Shown here piece after piece: positions 46,601 to 56,927 of a DNA stretch of 64,000 bases (within the stretch, counting starts at the first letter, position 1; each line of letters opens with the position of its first letter). The notes beneath the pieces were generated by a model. That model was given only the letters and a program-made list of their open reading frames with translations. It had not been told where the DNA came from and did no database searches. The stretch covers positions 1,014,980 to 1,078,979 of the forward strand of contig CM056723.1 of NCBI GenBank assembly GCA_029844215.1, read 5' to 3'. The position numbers and the translations under genes are program-made. This DNA is from Przewalskia tangutica. Its lineage: Eukaryota > Streptophyta > Magnoliopsida > Solanales > Solanaceae.

Positions 46601-49600
46601 GAAAATGAAAGCTGATGGCACTATTGACAAATATAAGGCAAGACTTATGGTCAAAGGTTATAGACAAAAAGAAGACCTTGATTACTTTGACACACACTCA
46701 CGCAGAATGAGAATAACATCTATTCGGTGTTAGTGGTAATCAGCGTCAGATATGGTCTTGAAATCCATCAAATGGATGTCAAGACAGCTTTCTTAAATGG
46801 AGAATTGGAGGAAAAAATTTACATGGAACAACCTGAGGGTTTTGTGGTTCCTGGTAAAGAAAGGAAAGTGTGCAGACTTGTTAAGTCACTTTATGGACTT
46901 AAACAAGCACCAAAACAATGGCATGCGAAATTTGATCAAACAATGTTGGCAAATGGATTTAAGATTAATGAGTGTGACAAATGTGTTTACATTAAAAATA
47001 CTCCAAATCATAAAGTCATTGTTTGTTTGTATATTGATGACATGTTGATAATGAATAAAGATATTGTCGATGTAAATGTTACGAAGCGTATGCTCGCTAG
47101 CAAATTTGACATGAAAGACTTAGGGGTTGCTGATTTGATCTTAGGAATTAGGATCCATAAAACTCCACAAGGTCTAGCATTATCACAGTCACATTATATT
47201 GAAAAAGTATTTGACAAGTTCAAGTATTTAAATTTCAATGTTGCAAAGCCTCCAATTGATGTAAGTTTTGCACTTCAAAAGAATGAAGGTGAAAGTGACT
47301 CACAATTGGACTTTGCACGAGTTTTGGGAAGTTTGATGTATATTATGAATTGTACACGACCGGATATAGACGTGCTATAAGCAAGTCGAGTCGATTCACG
47401 AGTAATCCCAATCAAACTCATGGATGGCAATGAACGAGTCTTGGGATATTTACAACACACCCAAAACTATGTTTTGCATTATAATAAATATCTCGCGATT
47501 TCGAGGAATATAGTAATGCAAATTCGATCACCTGATCGTTTGAAGTTAAATCCACGTGGATATGTTTTCACCGTCATGAGGAGCGATGTCTTGAAAATTA
47601 TCAAACAGATACGATCGCCCGCTCTACAATGGAATCGAATTTATAGCTTTAGACAAGTGGTGAAGAAGGTCAATGACTCCTAATTTCTTAGAAGATATTT
47701 CATTCGCCCAAACCTTTGGCTCCTATATGTATACATCGCGATACCAGCAAAGAATAGGTAGAGCGGAGCGTAATGTATAACTGAAAATCTTGTCACATAC
47801 GACGGAGACACAATCGTTAGACAACTCTTCTAGTGGCGTTATCACAATTGATTATGTAAAGTCAAGAGATAACGCGTGGATTCGCTTACAAAAGGTTTAT
47901 CTGTAGGAGTTAGTAGATCATCAACGGAATGGGTTAAGGCGCCAAGACAAGTCATCACGGCGGTAACTCTACCTAGCGATCGAGATCCCAAGAGCTAGGT
48001 TCAAGGAGATCAAACAAAGTTGTGACTGACGGTTCAACATTGTCAAATAACTCAACTCATTCTCGAATGAAGACAATGTTCAGAAATAAGGATAAGACTT
48101 TATGGCTTGTTAATGAGTTAATAAAGCATTAAAGTTTTTTAATGGTTATCTAAATCTGGCAATGTATGACCAGACAGTAAAGGCTCATTCTTTATGCACT
48201 CAAGAGACCAGGCGGTGTTCATGGCTGAAACGAACACAACCGTGAGAACCATAAATGGTTAAGGGTTGATTGTGTGTCCTATGTTGTCTAGGTATACAAC
48301 AAAGTTCGACGGTTCAAAGATATCAAATCTACCGATTGATCGAGTATATCCGATATAAGTTCACTACGGAAAGTTCAAAGGGAAACCTACTTATCCAGAC
48401 GCAACAATTCTCGCTTGTATATCACACTCGTCCGTACATTCTTTTATCTTATAGCCATTCCCCATTCATGTGGGGGATTGTTGGGTTTTGATATTGGTGA
48501 ATGGGAAATGATGGGATGAAAATTAAAGGGAGTAAAAGGCTCTTTTGTCCCACATCGAAAAAAGAGAAGGAAAGAGAGGTGTATATATTACATTACACCT
48601 TCTCTAGTTGCTAAAAGGGTTGAGAGGGCAAGGACCCCTCGCGCCGTCGTCGTCGCTCGGCTCGGCTTCGGATTTGAATTTGAATTTGAATTTGAATTTG
48701 AATTTGAATTTGAATTTGAATTTGAATTTGAATTTGAATTTGAATTTGAATTTGAATTTGAATTTGAATTTGAATTTGAATTTGTCAAAAGATCGATTGA
48801 TTGATAATCTTTTTGGACAAACGTATCGACCCAAGACCCGCGACCGACCCGTTCGGTTTAAGCCCTTTCTTTTCGAATTTCCCTCCAAAATTTGGTGACT
48901 ATTTTGAATGGTTGCAAACATTCAGAATCAGTACCTCCAAAACCTATAAATTCTTGATTCTTCCATGATTAATTTACTGTTAAGTAATTTTTATACTGTG
49001 TAATCTGATTTTACTATGTGTTTAACAGATTGTGTTCAAACATTGTTTAACCGTATACAGATTATTATACCAACACTCACAAGTATGATTCCTTGTTTTA
49101 TCATTTATGTTACTACTAAGTAACAAGTTATGTTTAAAAAGTGGGCAAGCCAATCTATAAGATAATCCAGCATCCTTAATACATGAAAACAAACCAAAAA
49201 CAAGTAATCAAGTGTCCGTCCAAGATCTATCATCCAAATACACAAGTCAATCAATCAAATAAACCTCAATCCTAACGGGGTCGCCCATATGAATCTTCTG
49301 TAATCATTCCGCTCCATCAAGGGACAAGCCATGCCAATTCATCATCCGACATACAAGTAAACCAGAAAGTAAATTCTTGAATGCTAAGCTCGTAGAACAA
49401 TCAGAAAAACATGGTCTAATTGGAACCACTACTAAAAGTATATTCTTTGGTATAAGGTTTGATTGGAAAAAGGGGGAAGACCATGACGAAGATGCCACGA
49501 GCACGTGTCATACTTGAAAACAGACCTCAGTAATCATCGTGAAAGGTAAGTCCATGATCATCAACTATTAGGACAAGTAATGCCAGAAAATAAGTCTGAA

Positions 49601-52600
49601 TAGTAAGCTTACAGAAAAAATAATGGCCCAGGGAACAACTACTAACAGATTGATTGATAAGCACAAGAAAACAAAGTACCCTAAAGAAGTTCTGTAAAGA
49701 TTTCAAGTCACCTGTGCCAACCTTCCGAGGGCAAAGGCTGACATTTCCCTAAGTTGAGCATCCGGAGATTGGAGCATCTCAATTAGTGGCGGTACAGCAC
49801 CTCTTTGCACAATGTGAATCTGCAAAACCAAAATTAAAGCATAAATCAGATTAAAGGGGCAGATCGGTGCACTAAGCTCCCGCTATGCGCGGGGTCCGGG
49901 GAAGGGCCGGACCACAAGGGTCTATTGTAAGCAGTCTTACCTCACATTTCTGCAAGAGGCTGTTTCCACGGCTTGAACGTCACATGGAAGCAACTTTACC
50001 AGTTACTCCAAGGCTCCCCTAAAATAAAATTTAAATAATTTAACAAACCAAATAAATCAAGAGTTCTACTACTCCTTATGACATTAATAGAGTACAGTAG
50101 TTTCATCAACCTTACAGTCTGAGTCTGTTGCTGCAAATTGTCCAAGCAGTAAAGCAGCTTCCCTTTGGCTTTCTGAACATGAGGAACTATCATATAAAAG
50201 GGCTTATATTCAGAAACCATCAAGAGGAAAAGAACAAACCAAATAGTAGCACGTCTACGTCCATTAGATGGAACTCTGCAAATGATAAGCAGCTATGGAA
50301 CAGAAGTTGTACATGACCAGCCACTCAAAAATTATAAGATCCAACTATACCTAAGTAACCCAATGACAGGTTGTAAAGCTCCAGCAAGAAGAACTTCCTT
50401 TTTTAGATTTGGTGATGAGTGCACCAAATTTCCAATGACTCCAACCTGCCATCCCACAATTTTATTACATCTAACTATGTTTACCACTTGAAGCATAGAC
50501 CTAATTAAATATAGAAACAAAAAAGAGCTAGTAATATGAACTTGCACAATGATGTCTAACCGCTTCATAGTGTATTGCAGTATCTTCAGACTGCAGCATT
50601 AGAATAAGAGTAGGGAGTGCATTGCATTCAACAATCTGAAATCAATTCAAAGAAATTATCCTAATAGAACAGATAACACAAGTTCAGAGATAATTTTAGA
50701 AATCAGAATAAAGCCACTAGCCTGATTTTTGTTCTCGTCGTTTTTAAATGCCAAAGTTCGCAAGGCTCCTGCAGCTGCTCTTTGCACCTTTGCATCAACG
50801 AACACCAGCAATTCAACAAGAGGAGGAATACCACCTTCAATCCTTTACATACAAAATAGAGATGAAGTGTGAAAGGTAAGTCTTCTTTTTATTTGTTGTA
50901 ATGACCAAAATTTCAGAGAACAAAGAAACTAACCTAACGCGAGTTTTGATGCTACTATTTTCATGGGCAAGATTAGTGATTGCATCAGCTGCTCTCCGGA
51001 TAACGCCATTGACTGCCCGAGAGTTTTGTGCATTCTTATGCCTCTTCAGCAGACCCACAAGATGAGGCAGAGCTCCAGCATCAACAATGAGTTGCTGGTG
51101 CTCCGGCTGTCAGACACATAAACAGTTAAAACGCCTCCATCTAAATTATTAACCAACGAAGGACCTTACAGGATAGATTAGAAATCCAAATTCCTCTTGA
51201 GAGGCAAAGAACTGATAGGATACACTAGTATACAATCATTGTGTTAACTGTCCTTGTTAATGAAATCTTTCATCGTCTTCACAAGTGGCAAGAGAGTGCA
51301 CAAATAAACCAAATGTTACGTGCAATATGCAGGTAAAACTAAAGTACCAATTCAAGTGGAATGCATTCAATAACAAAACATAGCTCCTGTCATTTAAGCA
51401 AGCTCACGTGTGTGCTAAAGTGTGGATATTATGGAGTAATTTGAAGAATCATCTGCCCTAATCACAAACATTGCCTTCTCCTATGTGCTTAAGAGCATAA
51501 ACAATTAAATATTGATTTCAATACTAACTTTTATGGCAAGAAGCCCAAGCGTAAAAGCACTTCCTTTCTCGACCTCATGCTCATACGGCATGTGTCCACC
51601 ATCTCCTTCACTCCCAAGGGACGGCACTTGAAGATGCCTCACCAAAGCTGGAACAGCACCACAGTCTACAACCACATTCACAATTTCCTCTGCAACACAA
51701 AAGTCCTCAAATATCAAAAACCAACTTTCAGTCCCAAACTAATTGAAATAAACCAATTAAACTCTCTGCATGTAAACTGATAGCTCTATCCTATGACATT
51801 TCGCACTCTATAAGAACTTTCATTAACATTCGTAATGGATTTTTCTTCTAATACAGTACTACTTATCGTGCTGTTTCTAGAAATTGGATTAATCCAGTGT
51901 AATTTATAGCTTCGAAATTAGTTGAATTAACTGTCAATAAACAGAAAAGTGCCAAACAAATTAGGAGGAAGAGGTACATGAAATTTTCTGATCCACTAGA
52001 AATGAAAATGAAAACGAGATTTTTTCTTCTAATACAGTACTTATAGTGCTGTTTTCTTAATATCTAAGTTCTATTTTATACTATTAAAAGAAATTGAATT
52101 AATCCAGTTCAATTTAGCTTCGGCACTCTATAAGAACTTTTACTGACATTCGTAATTGATCTTTTCTTCTAATACAGTACTTATTTATGCTGTTTCTAGA
52201 CATCTAAATTCTAAAATTTTAGAGAGAAAAGTAAGATTAATCCAGCGCAATTTAGCTTTGAAAATTAGTTGAATTAACTGTCAATAACCATAAATTAGGC
52301 TGAAGAAATACATGAAATTTCTGATCCGCTGGAAATGAAAATGAAAACGAGATGTTGAGTTACTGTTCTCTATAAGCACTTTAACTAACATTCGTAATGG
52401 ATTTTTTCTTCTAATACAATACTTATCGTGCATGTTTCTAGAAATTGAATTAATCTAGTGCAATTTAGCTTCAAAATTAGTTGAATTAACTATCGATAAA
52501 CATAAAAGTACCAAACAAATTAGGCGAAACAAGTACATGTAATTTTTCCGATCCGCTAATAGAAATGAAAATGAAAACGAGATTTTGAGCTTACCGTTCT

Positions 52601-53072
52601 TAGCTAACTGAGATAGAACATGAATAGCACGCTTCGCAGAGGCACGATACAGTACTTATAGTGCTGTTTCTAGACATCTAAGTTTTAATTTTCTAAAAAA
52701 AAATGAATTAATCCAGTGCAATTTAGCATCGAAAATTAGTTGAATTAACTATCGATAAACAGAAAAGTGCCTAATTTTCCGATCCGCTAATGGAAATGAA
52801 AATGAAAACGAGATTTTTGAGTTACCGTTCTTAGCAAACTCAGAGAGCACGTGAATAGCACGTTTCGCACAGGCACGGTCTGCTTCATTTGAAGTGAAAG
52901 TAGATTCTAGAATCTCCACTTGCGTACGAATCTCAGGTACGAGATCTTCATCGTCAGAAGATGGAGAAGATGAGACTTTGCGATTATCGTCTTCGAAATC
53001 TTCGTCAACCTTTCTCTTCAAGCTTCGACGAGAACTCGAAGATTGTTTGCTTTGCTTTGCTTGGTTCTCCAT
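37609..53072 (-). CDS. ARIA: ARIA/ABAP1-type ARM-repeat and BTB protein, 19 exons
   Basis: Nineteen exons encode 705 aa (Arabidopsis ARIA 710): 52826-53072, 51529-51689, 50934-51106, 50722-50842, 50561-50635, 50351-50445, 50111-50186, 49712-49819, 40999-41127, 40810-40878, 40607-40666, 40216-40339, 39983-40122, 38763-38826, 38602-38681, 38239-38303, 38030-38147, 37829-37953, 37609-37696. Phases close throughout. N-terminal armadillo repeats include DCGAVPALVRHLQVP, RRAADAITNLAHENSSIKTR, GVIGNLVHSSP and HNAAFALYGLADNE. A BTB domain follows (LSDVTFLVEG, FYAHRICLLASS, ELMMRYIYTGSV), then LLRAADQYLLEGLKRLCEY. ARIA binds the ABA factor ABF2, and ABAP1 acts with ORC1 and TCP24; BTB proteins often recruit CUL3. 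The local function is inferred. A Lys/Arg patch near residue 18 (SLKRKVDED) suggests nuclear import. Intron 4 uses a GC donor. Intron 8 is 8.6 kb and full of transposons. Confidence 0.95.
41185..41423 (-). mobile_element. TRIM-like element in intron 8 of ARIA
   Basis: Two related direct repeats lie at about 41185-41244 and 41357-41423, each beginning TGTT(G/A)AAGA on the minus strand and containing a CTCTCTAACA-type phrase. Next to the right copy is TGATATCAGAG, a slightly altered initiator-Met primer site. Next to the left copy is AAAGGGGTGTG, a purine-rich tract. The interior is about 110 bp and non-coding, as in terminal-repeat retrotransposons in miniature. Confidence 0.65.
41579..41965. 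mobile_element. hAT-type MITE in intron 8 of ARIA
   Basis: A 371-bp element (41587-41957) has termini CAGTGTTGTCAAAGGC and, reversed, CAGTGTTATCAAAAGC. A perfect 8-bp target-site duplication, actataat, is at 41579-41586 and 41958-41965. The interior shows 'gcttcgcctcgctttatg' and 'gcgctttgcgcttgaagc' repeats and no coding capacity. Confidence 0.93.
42341..43363 (+). repeat. Left LTR of the intron-8 copia element
   Basis: It is 1,023 bp. It has an extra TGTTGGG at the very start and about 330 bp (42452-42781) that the right LTR lacks. It also has a different segment at about 42990-43255. The shared parts include 'gtcccacatcg', 'tagttgctaaaagggttgag' and 'gatcgattgattgataatc'. Confidence 0.88.
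43400..44085 (+). repeat. Leader with repeated imperfect palindromes
   Basis: Between the left LTR and gag, a phrase of the type 'gatttgaagaaataaaatcttcatcgtt' recurs about eight times with variation (for example at 43735, 43850, 43985 and 44032). In each, the arms GAAGA and TCTTC surround an A-rich loop. The copies are dispersed, not strictly tandem. They could fold into a row of small hairpins in the element RNA. Confidence 0.8.
44130..45160 (+). pseudogene. Copia gag and protease remnant (intron-8 element)
   Basis: The ATG at 44130 opens MAIETGTTSAN. Several frameshifts and stops follow, but the gag pattern is readable: KFTGANFKGWQQRMFFWLTT, then LEPKFMKLQLIFHDLIVEGM, and a CCHC knuckle (CFNCGKACHKSPDCRLPKK) near 44890. 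The protease site reads WWLDSSVTRHVC instead of D-[ST]-G-A, so it is defective. Confidence 0.85.
45370..47900 (+). pseudogene. Copia integrase, RT and RNase H remnant (intron-8 element)
   Basis: The integrase is the best preserved part (45370-46305): HVRLGHVNYKTL and CEICVESKF (zinc site), then LIHTDICDM, RSDTGGEYES and SPYTPQSNGIAERKNRTLKE, so D, D and E are present. RT follows in two frames (46431-46733 and 46727-47380): KADGTIDKYKARLMVKGY, MDVKTAFLNGELEE and the active-site YIDDMLIM. The frame ends at a stop after CTRPDID. The RNase H part (47390-47900) is badly decayed, with only scraps such as KSRDNAW. Confidence 0.9.
48479..49075 (+). repeat. Right LTR of the intron-8 copia element
   Basis: It is 597 bp, with the same ends as the left LTR but a different middle. 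It contains an expanded (TTTGAA)18 microsatellite at 48673-48780. Confidence 0.9.
48673..48780 (+). repeat. (TTTGAA)18 hexanucleotide microsatellite
   Basis: Eighteen perfect TTTGAA units lie inside the right LTR. The left LTR has only about three diverged units at the same place (ggattcggatttggatttg, near 42850). The hexamer keeps frames open on both strands, which yields artefactual (NLNLN, NSNSN, KFKFK) open frames. Confidence 0.97.
49853..50020 (-). mobile_element. TS/SolS SINE in intron 7 of ARIA
   Basis: This is a third copy of the same SINE, in the same orientation as ARIA. It carries the 3' block GCATAGCGGGAGCTTAGTGC and the head AGCCTTGGAGTAACTGG. It lacks about 17 bp around the B box compared with the 16.6-kb copy, and has no clear target-site duplication. 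It ends about 90 bp from exon 7. Confidence 0.9.
51810..52825 (-). repeat. Tandem array in intron 1 of ARIA with a copy of exon-1 end
   Basis: A ~200-bp unit marked by 'cttctaatacagtactta', 'gctgtttctagacatctaa', 'gaattaatccagtgcaattt' and 'gaaaatgaaaacgagat' recurs about five times (near 51846, 52026, 52166, 52408 and 52648). One unit carries, at 52591-52647, a diverged copy of the last ~57 bp of exon 1, including its splice donor. The array has grown by duplication of an intron 1/exon 1 boundary segment. Confidence 0.85.
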
Positions 53073-55140
53073 GGGAGAGTGAGTGGATGGAGGAGTGGTG
53101 CAGTGCAATGAGTGGTGTGTCTAGTGCGTGTGGGGTAGTTTAGGAATATAAATGTTAGGGAAAAGGTACAAATACAATTACAAATCTACCGATCTACCCT
53201 CAACTTTTGATGCAGGAATCATGCGCTTTCTTCGAGTCGCGTAGAATAAATTCTGGATGATCACGATACCGCAAATTACGCTACCAATTAACCATATTTC
53301 GGCAGTGTGTGCGATGCGCCAACCAGAAGGTTTATGCAGAGATCGAACTTGTGACCTTGCGACCCCGCGGGTCCGGATACCCTAATATTTTTAAACTATT
53401 CGGACCCTATCCATTAAAAGATTGGTTCTTAAATTTACTATATGTATCTACCCGTATCAATCATTACCGGAACCTACTCGTATCAATCATTACCGAAACC
53501 TACTCGGACCCTGCGTTCCGAGTAAGTTCCCGATCCCTGTAAATTTTTGTGTTACTTAAAGCATATTGTTGTCATTTGGGAAAATCAAATAAACTTAGTT
53601 TATTACCAAAGGTTAAGTTGACATCCTATTCTTAAAATTAAACAAGGTGATCACATTACAACTAAATTCAACAATGAACTTTAAACAAATTTGCAGGAAA
53701 GGAAAGGCGGCAAACAACATAATTTGTCGTTCACTGGTTTGAAAAATCTTAGAACTTCATGAGAACCAAATATAATTTGCAGCTTGAGATAATATGGAGA
53801 AGAAACTAAACTAAACCAAATAATACTTAAGCTAAGTTAACAACATTAACCTAGAAGTTCAATTAGTTATCCTAAGACCTAGTTCACGACTTTAATCAAA
53901 TCAAACTAATCCGAATATTCATTCATACAAAGAAAAATAAAAGAGGGGAGGTTATCGTTTTTTTGTGGAGAAGAGACAAGAACCATAACTTAGTTTATCC
54001 GAAATGATGGCTTGAATTAGGAAAAGAGGATTAGGGTTCGGCTAAATGGGGCTTTGTGGGCTGGACCATGTTTAGCTGGGCTCGATGGGTTTTTGGGTCT
54101 ATTCTTTCTGCATGAATTTTGGGCCGAAAAAAGGACTTGAAATGCCCAAAATGAAGGCTGTTTGAGGGGATTGATTTTGAATTTGAATTGTAGTCATTCC
54201 ATTAGTGATATAGCCAATTTGAACTTAATTTTTCATAGGTTCTGGGTCCGGGTACTTTGTTTCTATTTGCCGGAATCGGAATCGAATCCGGCATTGATCA
54301 GTTCCTAATTTTATTACCCGGAATCTACCCGTTATTATAATATATCTATCCAAAAATCTACCCGTTAGTGTCGGTTCTGGTCGAATAATTAGGTACCATG
54401 TACCTGTGCTCACCCCTACATAGAGTATATATAACCTCGTTAAAAAGGTAGTCCATCTACGACGTGCCGTTATATAAATGATGCAAACAGAATATTTTTA
54501 AAAAATTATTAAATTTATTTTTTAATTAAAAAAACCACATGGTTTTAGAAAAGAAGTCTATCCAAATTTTTTGAGTAGACTTACTTTTTAAAAGTCATGT
54601 GGTAATTTTTTTCTGGTGGGTTGGATCTGTTCGTTTAAAAAAATCTGTCAATATTTTTTATTTTAAATACAGAGTTAGTGTCTGTCAGGGGCTGAGCATC
54701 ACCCCCAGATCTTGACATAAATAAATAAAGCAATAAAAGTTTAAAGAGGGGAACATAAACCTTACATCTGATCCTATGGTGGTTCATAAGTCGGTCATCC
54801 TACTAAGGTCGGCCAACTTATCCCCAAATTATAAGAAGATGAAATCTAGTCATCTATGCACCTAGAAGAGATAGACTTCTCTCAATACAATATAAAACTA
54901 GTGAAATAAACAAGAGAGACTCTCTCTTTATAAAATAAAGAAACAAATAAAAGGAAAGTATTGTGCGATATACAAGATCATCTTCAAAGCAGCTTTGACT
55001 CGCAAGTAAGAAATAGCTCTGATGAAGAGATATAGTCGTGTCAAATGATACATGAGTGCAATCCTGGGATAGTATGATTTGCTCCATATCACATAACCCG
55101 GACACCAGATGTGATCAATGTGGCTCTTTAATCCTCTAAG
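53073..55140. other. ARIA upstream region and repeat debris, no gene seen
   Basis: Around 53390-53525 and 54215-54420 there are related phrases (acccgtatcaatcattaccg, ccggaatctacccg). At 54418 the reversed sequence TAGGGGTGAGCACAGGTAC looks like a hAT-type terminus, so parts may belong to a degraded non-autonomous element whose other end I could not place. Open frames here are short and unconvincing. Confidence 0.4.
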
Positions 55141-55144
55141 TGGA

Positions 55145-55876
55145 TCAACCTAAGTGTGTTTGTTCGAACAAGTCCTCTAATGTGAGCAGGCAAGTCCTGA
55201 AAATTGAGTAAGTACCTTGAATGTCAAGAGTGTGACTATGTTTGGACAATGCATTTGTCACCGCATTACCCTCTCTAAATATGTGGATGCAAGAAAATGT
55301 GTGAAGCTGTCGTATGGTATCCTGAAGTCTAGTGAAATTATGGTGAAAATGACAAGGTAGAGCAACCGAGTCCTCAATCCAATGAACTAACCGTTCAAAA
55401 TCAATCTCGAGAGTAACTCCTGAATATCCATTGGTTATGCACCAAGCTAATCCAATACATGCAACTTCTAACTCGGCTTGGTTATTAGTACTATTATCAA
55501 AGAGAGCAACAAAAGCATAAATGAGTTCTCCATAACTATCTATGAGAATATCACCCGCACTTATCGGGTTATCAAGAGCGCTCTCGTCAGTATTGAGTTT
55601 AGCAATCCCAGAATCAGGTTTAGTCCAACAAACGCTATTGATCTTGATGTCATGATAATATACCTCCACTTTAGAACATATGTCTACCCAACCAGAAGGC
55701 CAATGAAAATCATTTGCTATGTTGAATTTAACCCTCGCCAAATTAGATTGTTTAGAATCATACTTAAATGCACAACGATTCTTCCACAGATTCCAACAAA
55801 TAAGAACAGGGAGTGTGCGAAGGAGAATCTTATTAGGCTCAATTTTAGACTTTTGGGTCCACCAATGTAAAAGAAG
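55145..55876 (-). pseudogene. L1-type LINE C-terminal RNase H fragment
   Basis: The frame is open from about 55876 (no ATG) to a stop at 55145. It resembles the end of plant L1 ORF2 and 'putative ribonuclease H protein' genes: LLHWWTQKSK and ILICWNLWKNRCAFK, then KPDSGIAKLNTDESALDN (first catalytic Asp), NNQAELEVACIGLAW (Glu) and LEIDFERLVHWIEDS (Asp). Where active copies have N-A-x-A-D-x-L-[SA]-K-H, this has NAVTNALSKH, so the last catalytic Asp is lost. The reverse transcriptase part upstream is missing, so it is probably a 5'-truncated LINE end. Confidence 0.8.
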
Positions 55877-56695
55877 GGGTCAGAGTAAAAATTGGTAGAT
55901 TTATTTTCTTAAAAGACACATAGATATTTTTTATACGAACCAGATACGATTTCCAGAAAAAAATAGCATGTAACTTTAAAAAAATAAGTTTACTAAAAAA
56001 TGATACACTTATTTTTTAAAGCCTCGTGATATTTTTTAATTAAAAAATAAGCTAAATAATAAAAAAAGAACTACTAGCGAAAATAGTATATTTACATCAT
56101 TTGTGTAATAATAAAAATATATATGCGTCACCTTTTTAGCGATTTTTAGCGAGAGATAATATCACTAAATTAAAGGGTATAGTTGTATAGTTGCCCTAAA
56201 TGTTATTACGACTACTCTCCTTTGTTTTACTTGGAGTTGAAAAAGTTGTGACAACGTTTTGATTTTTATGTATACGTGGCGGGACGACGTTTTAGGGAAA
56301 AAAAATTTGAACACATTTTGCTGTTCTCCCGCCATTATTCCCATGGGCTTCTACGGCCCAAAAGTCCAGAATACACAAATCCAAAGCCACATCTTTTGGG
56401 CTGGGTTAAGTATATGGGCTTTAGACATTTGATATCTTTTTAGGGTTTCTGTTCTGGTTTGTGAACAGAGTTATATCGTGATTATAATTTCATGAATACT
56501 ATGTTATGTGGTTGTCTTTATTTATCATTTTTTGAAACTGAGGCGTAGTTAATGATATTGTTCATATAATCATTTACAAAATTTACCCTTTAAACAATTA
56601 CAATGTAATAATTATGTATGTTATATTCCCATGAGTTGTATATCATTTTATCAACCGGAACTGTAATTTAATCACGTGTAAGACGAAAAATAGGT
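55877..56695. other. Intergenic, no gene seen
   Basis: AT-rich and non-coding, with a short inverted pair (aaaaagtcatgtgg-like and ccacatgactttta-like phrases at about 54600 and 56020) suggesting MITE debris. No boundaries can be given. Confidence 0.35.
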
Positions 56696-56927
56696 ATCAT
56701 ATGCAGGAGCGGAGTCAGGATTTCGGGCTAGGGGGAGTCCGGGCTGGGGGAGCCTATTTTGGTCTAGGGGGAGCGAAAAATTGAGGACTTTTGGTCTAGG
56801 GAGAGCGAAAAATTAAGGACTCTATTGTAATATCATGAATATTACTAGAAGTATACTAGGAAAATTTTAAATTTAAGAGGGAGCCTGGCCCCCCTAGCCA
56901 CCATGTAGCTCCGCCCCTGATCATATG
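56696..56927. mobile_element. hAT-type MITE with perfect TSD
   Basis: A 216-bp element (56704-56919) has termini CAGGAGCGGAGTCA and, reversed, CAGGGGCGGAGCTA, and a perfect 8-bp target-site duplication, atcatatg, at 56696-56703 and 56920-56927. An internal phrase, 'ggtctaggg(g/a)gagcgaaaaatt', is duplicated. Confidence 0.95.

Larger units (their letters stand above)
42336..49080 (+). mobile_element. Ty1/copia retrotransposon in intron 8 of ARIA
   Basis: The element spans 42341-49075, with the target-site duplication ctcac at 42336-42340 and 49076-49080. It lies antisense to ARIA. Its LTRs begin TGTTGGG...GGGTTTTGATATTGG and end ATTATACCAACA. They differ strongly in length (1,023 and 597 bp). 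A purine tract, TGTGGGGGAT, precedes the right LTR at 48469. Gag, protease, integrase, reverse transcriptase and RNase H remnants occur in copia order (integrase before RT), with frameshifts. Confidence 0.92.

Noticed and set aside
48588..48921. Open frames giving NSNSNS, NLNLNL and KFKFKF proteins
   Set aside because: They are translations of the (TTTGAA)18 microsatellite in the right copia LTR, on both strands.
53309..53542. 77-codon plus-strand frame upstream of ARIA
   Set aside because: No family resemblance. It overlaps repeated phrases also seen near 54300 and lies in probable MITE debris.
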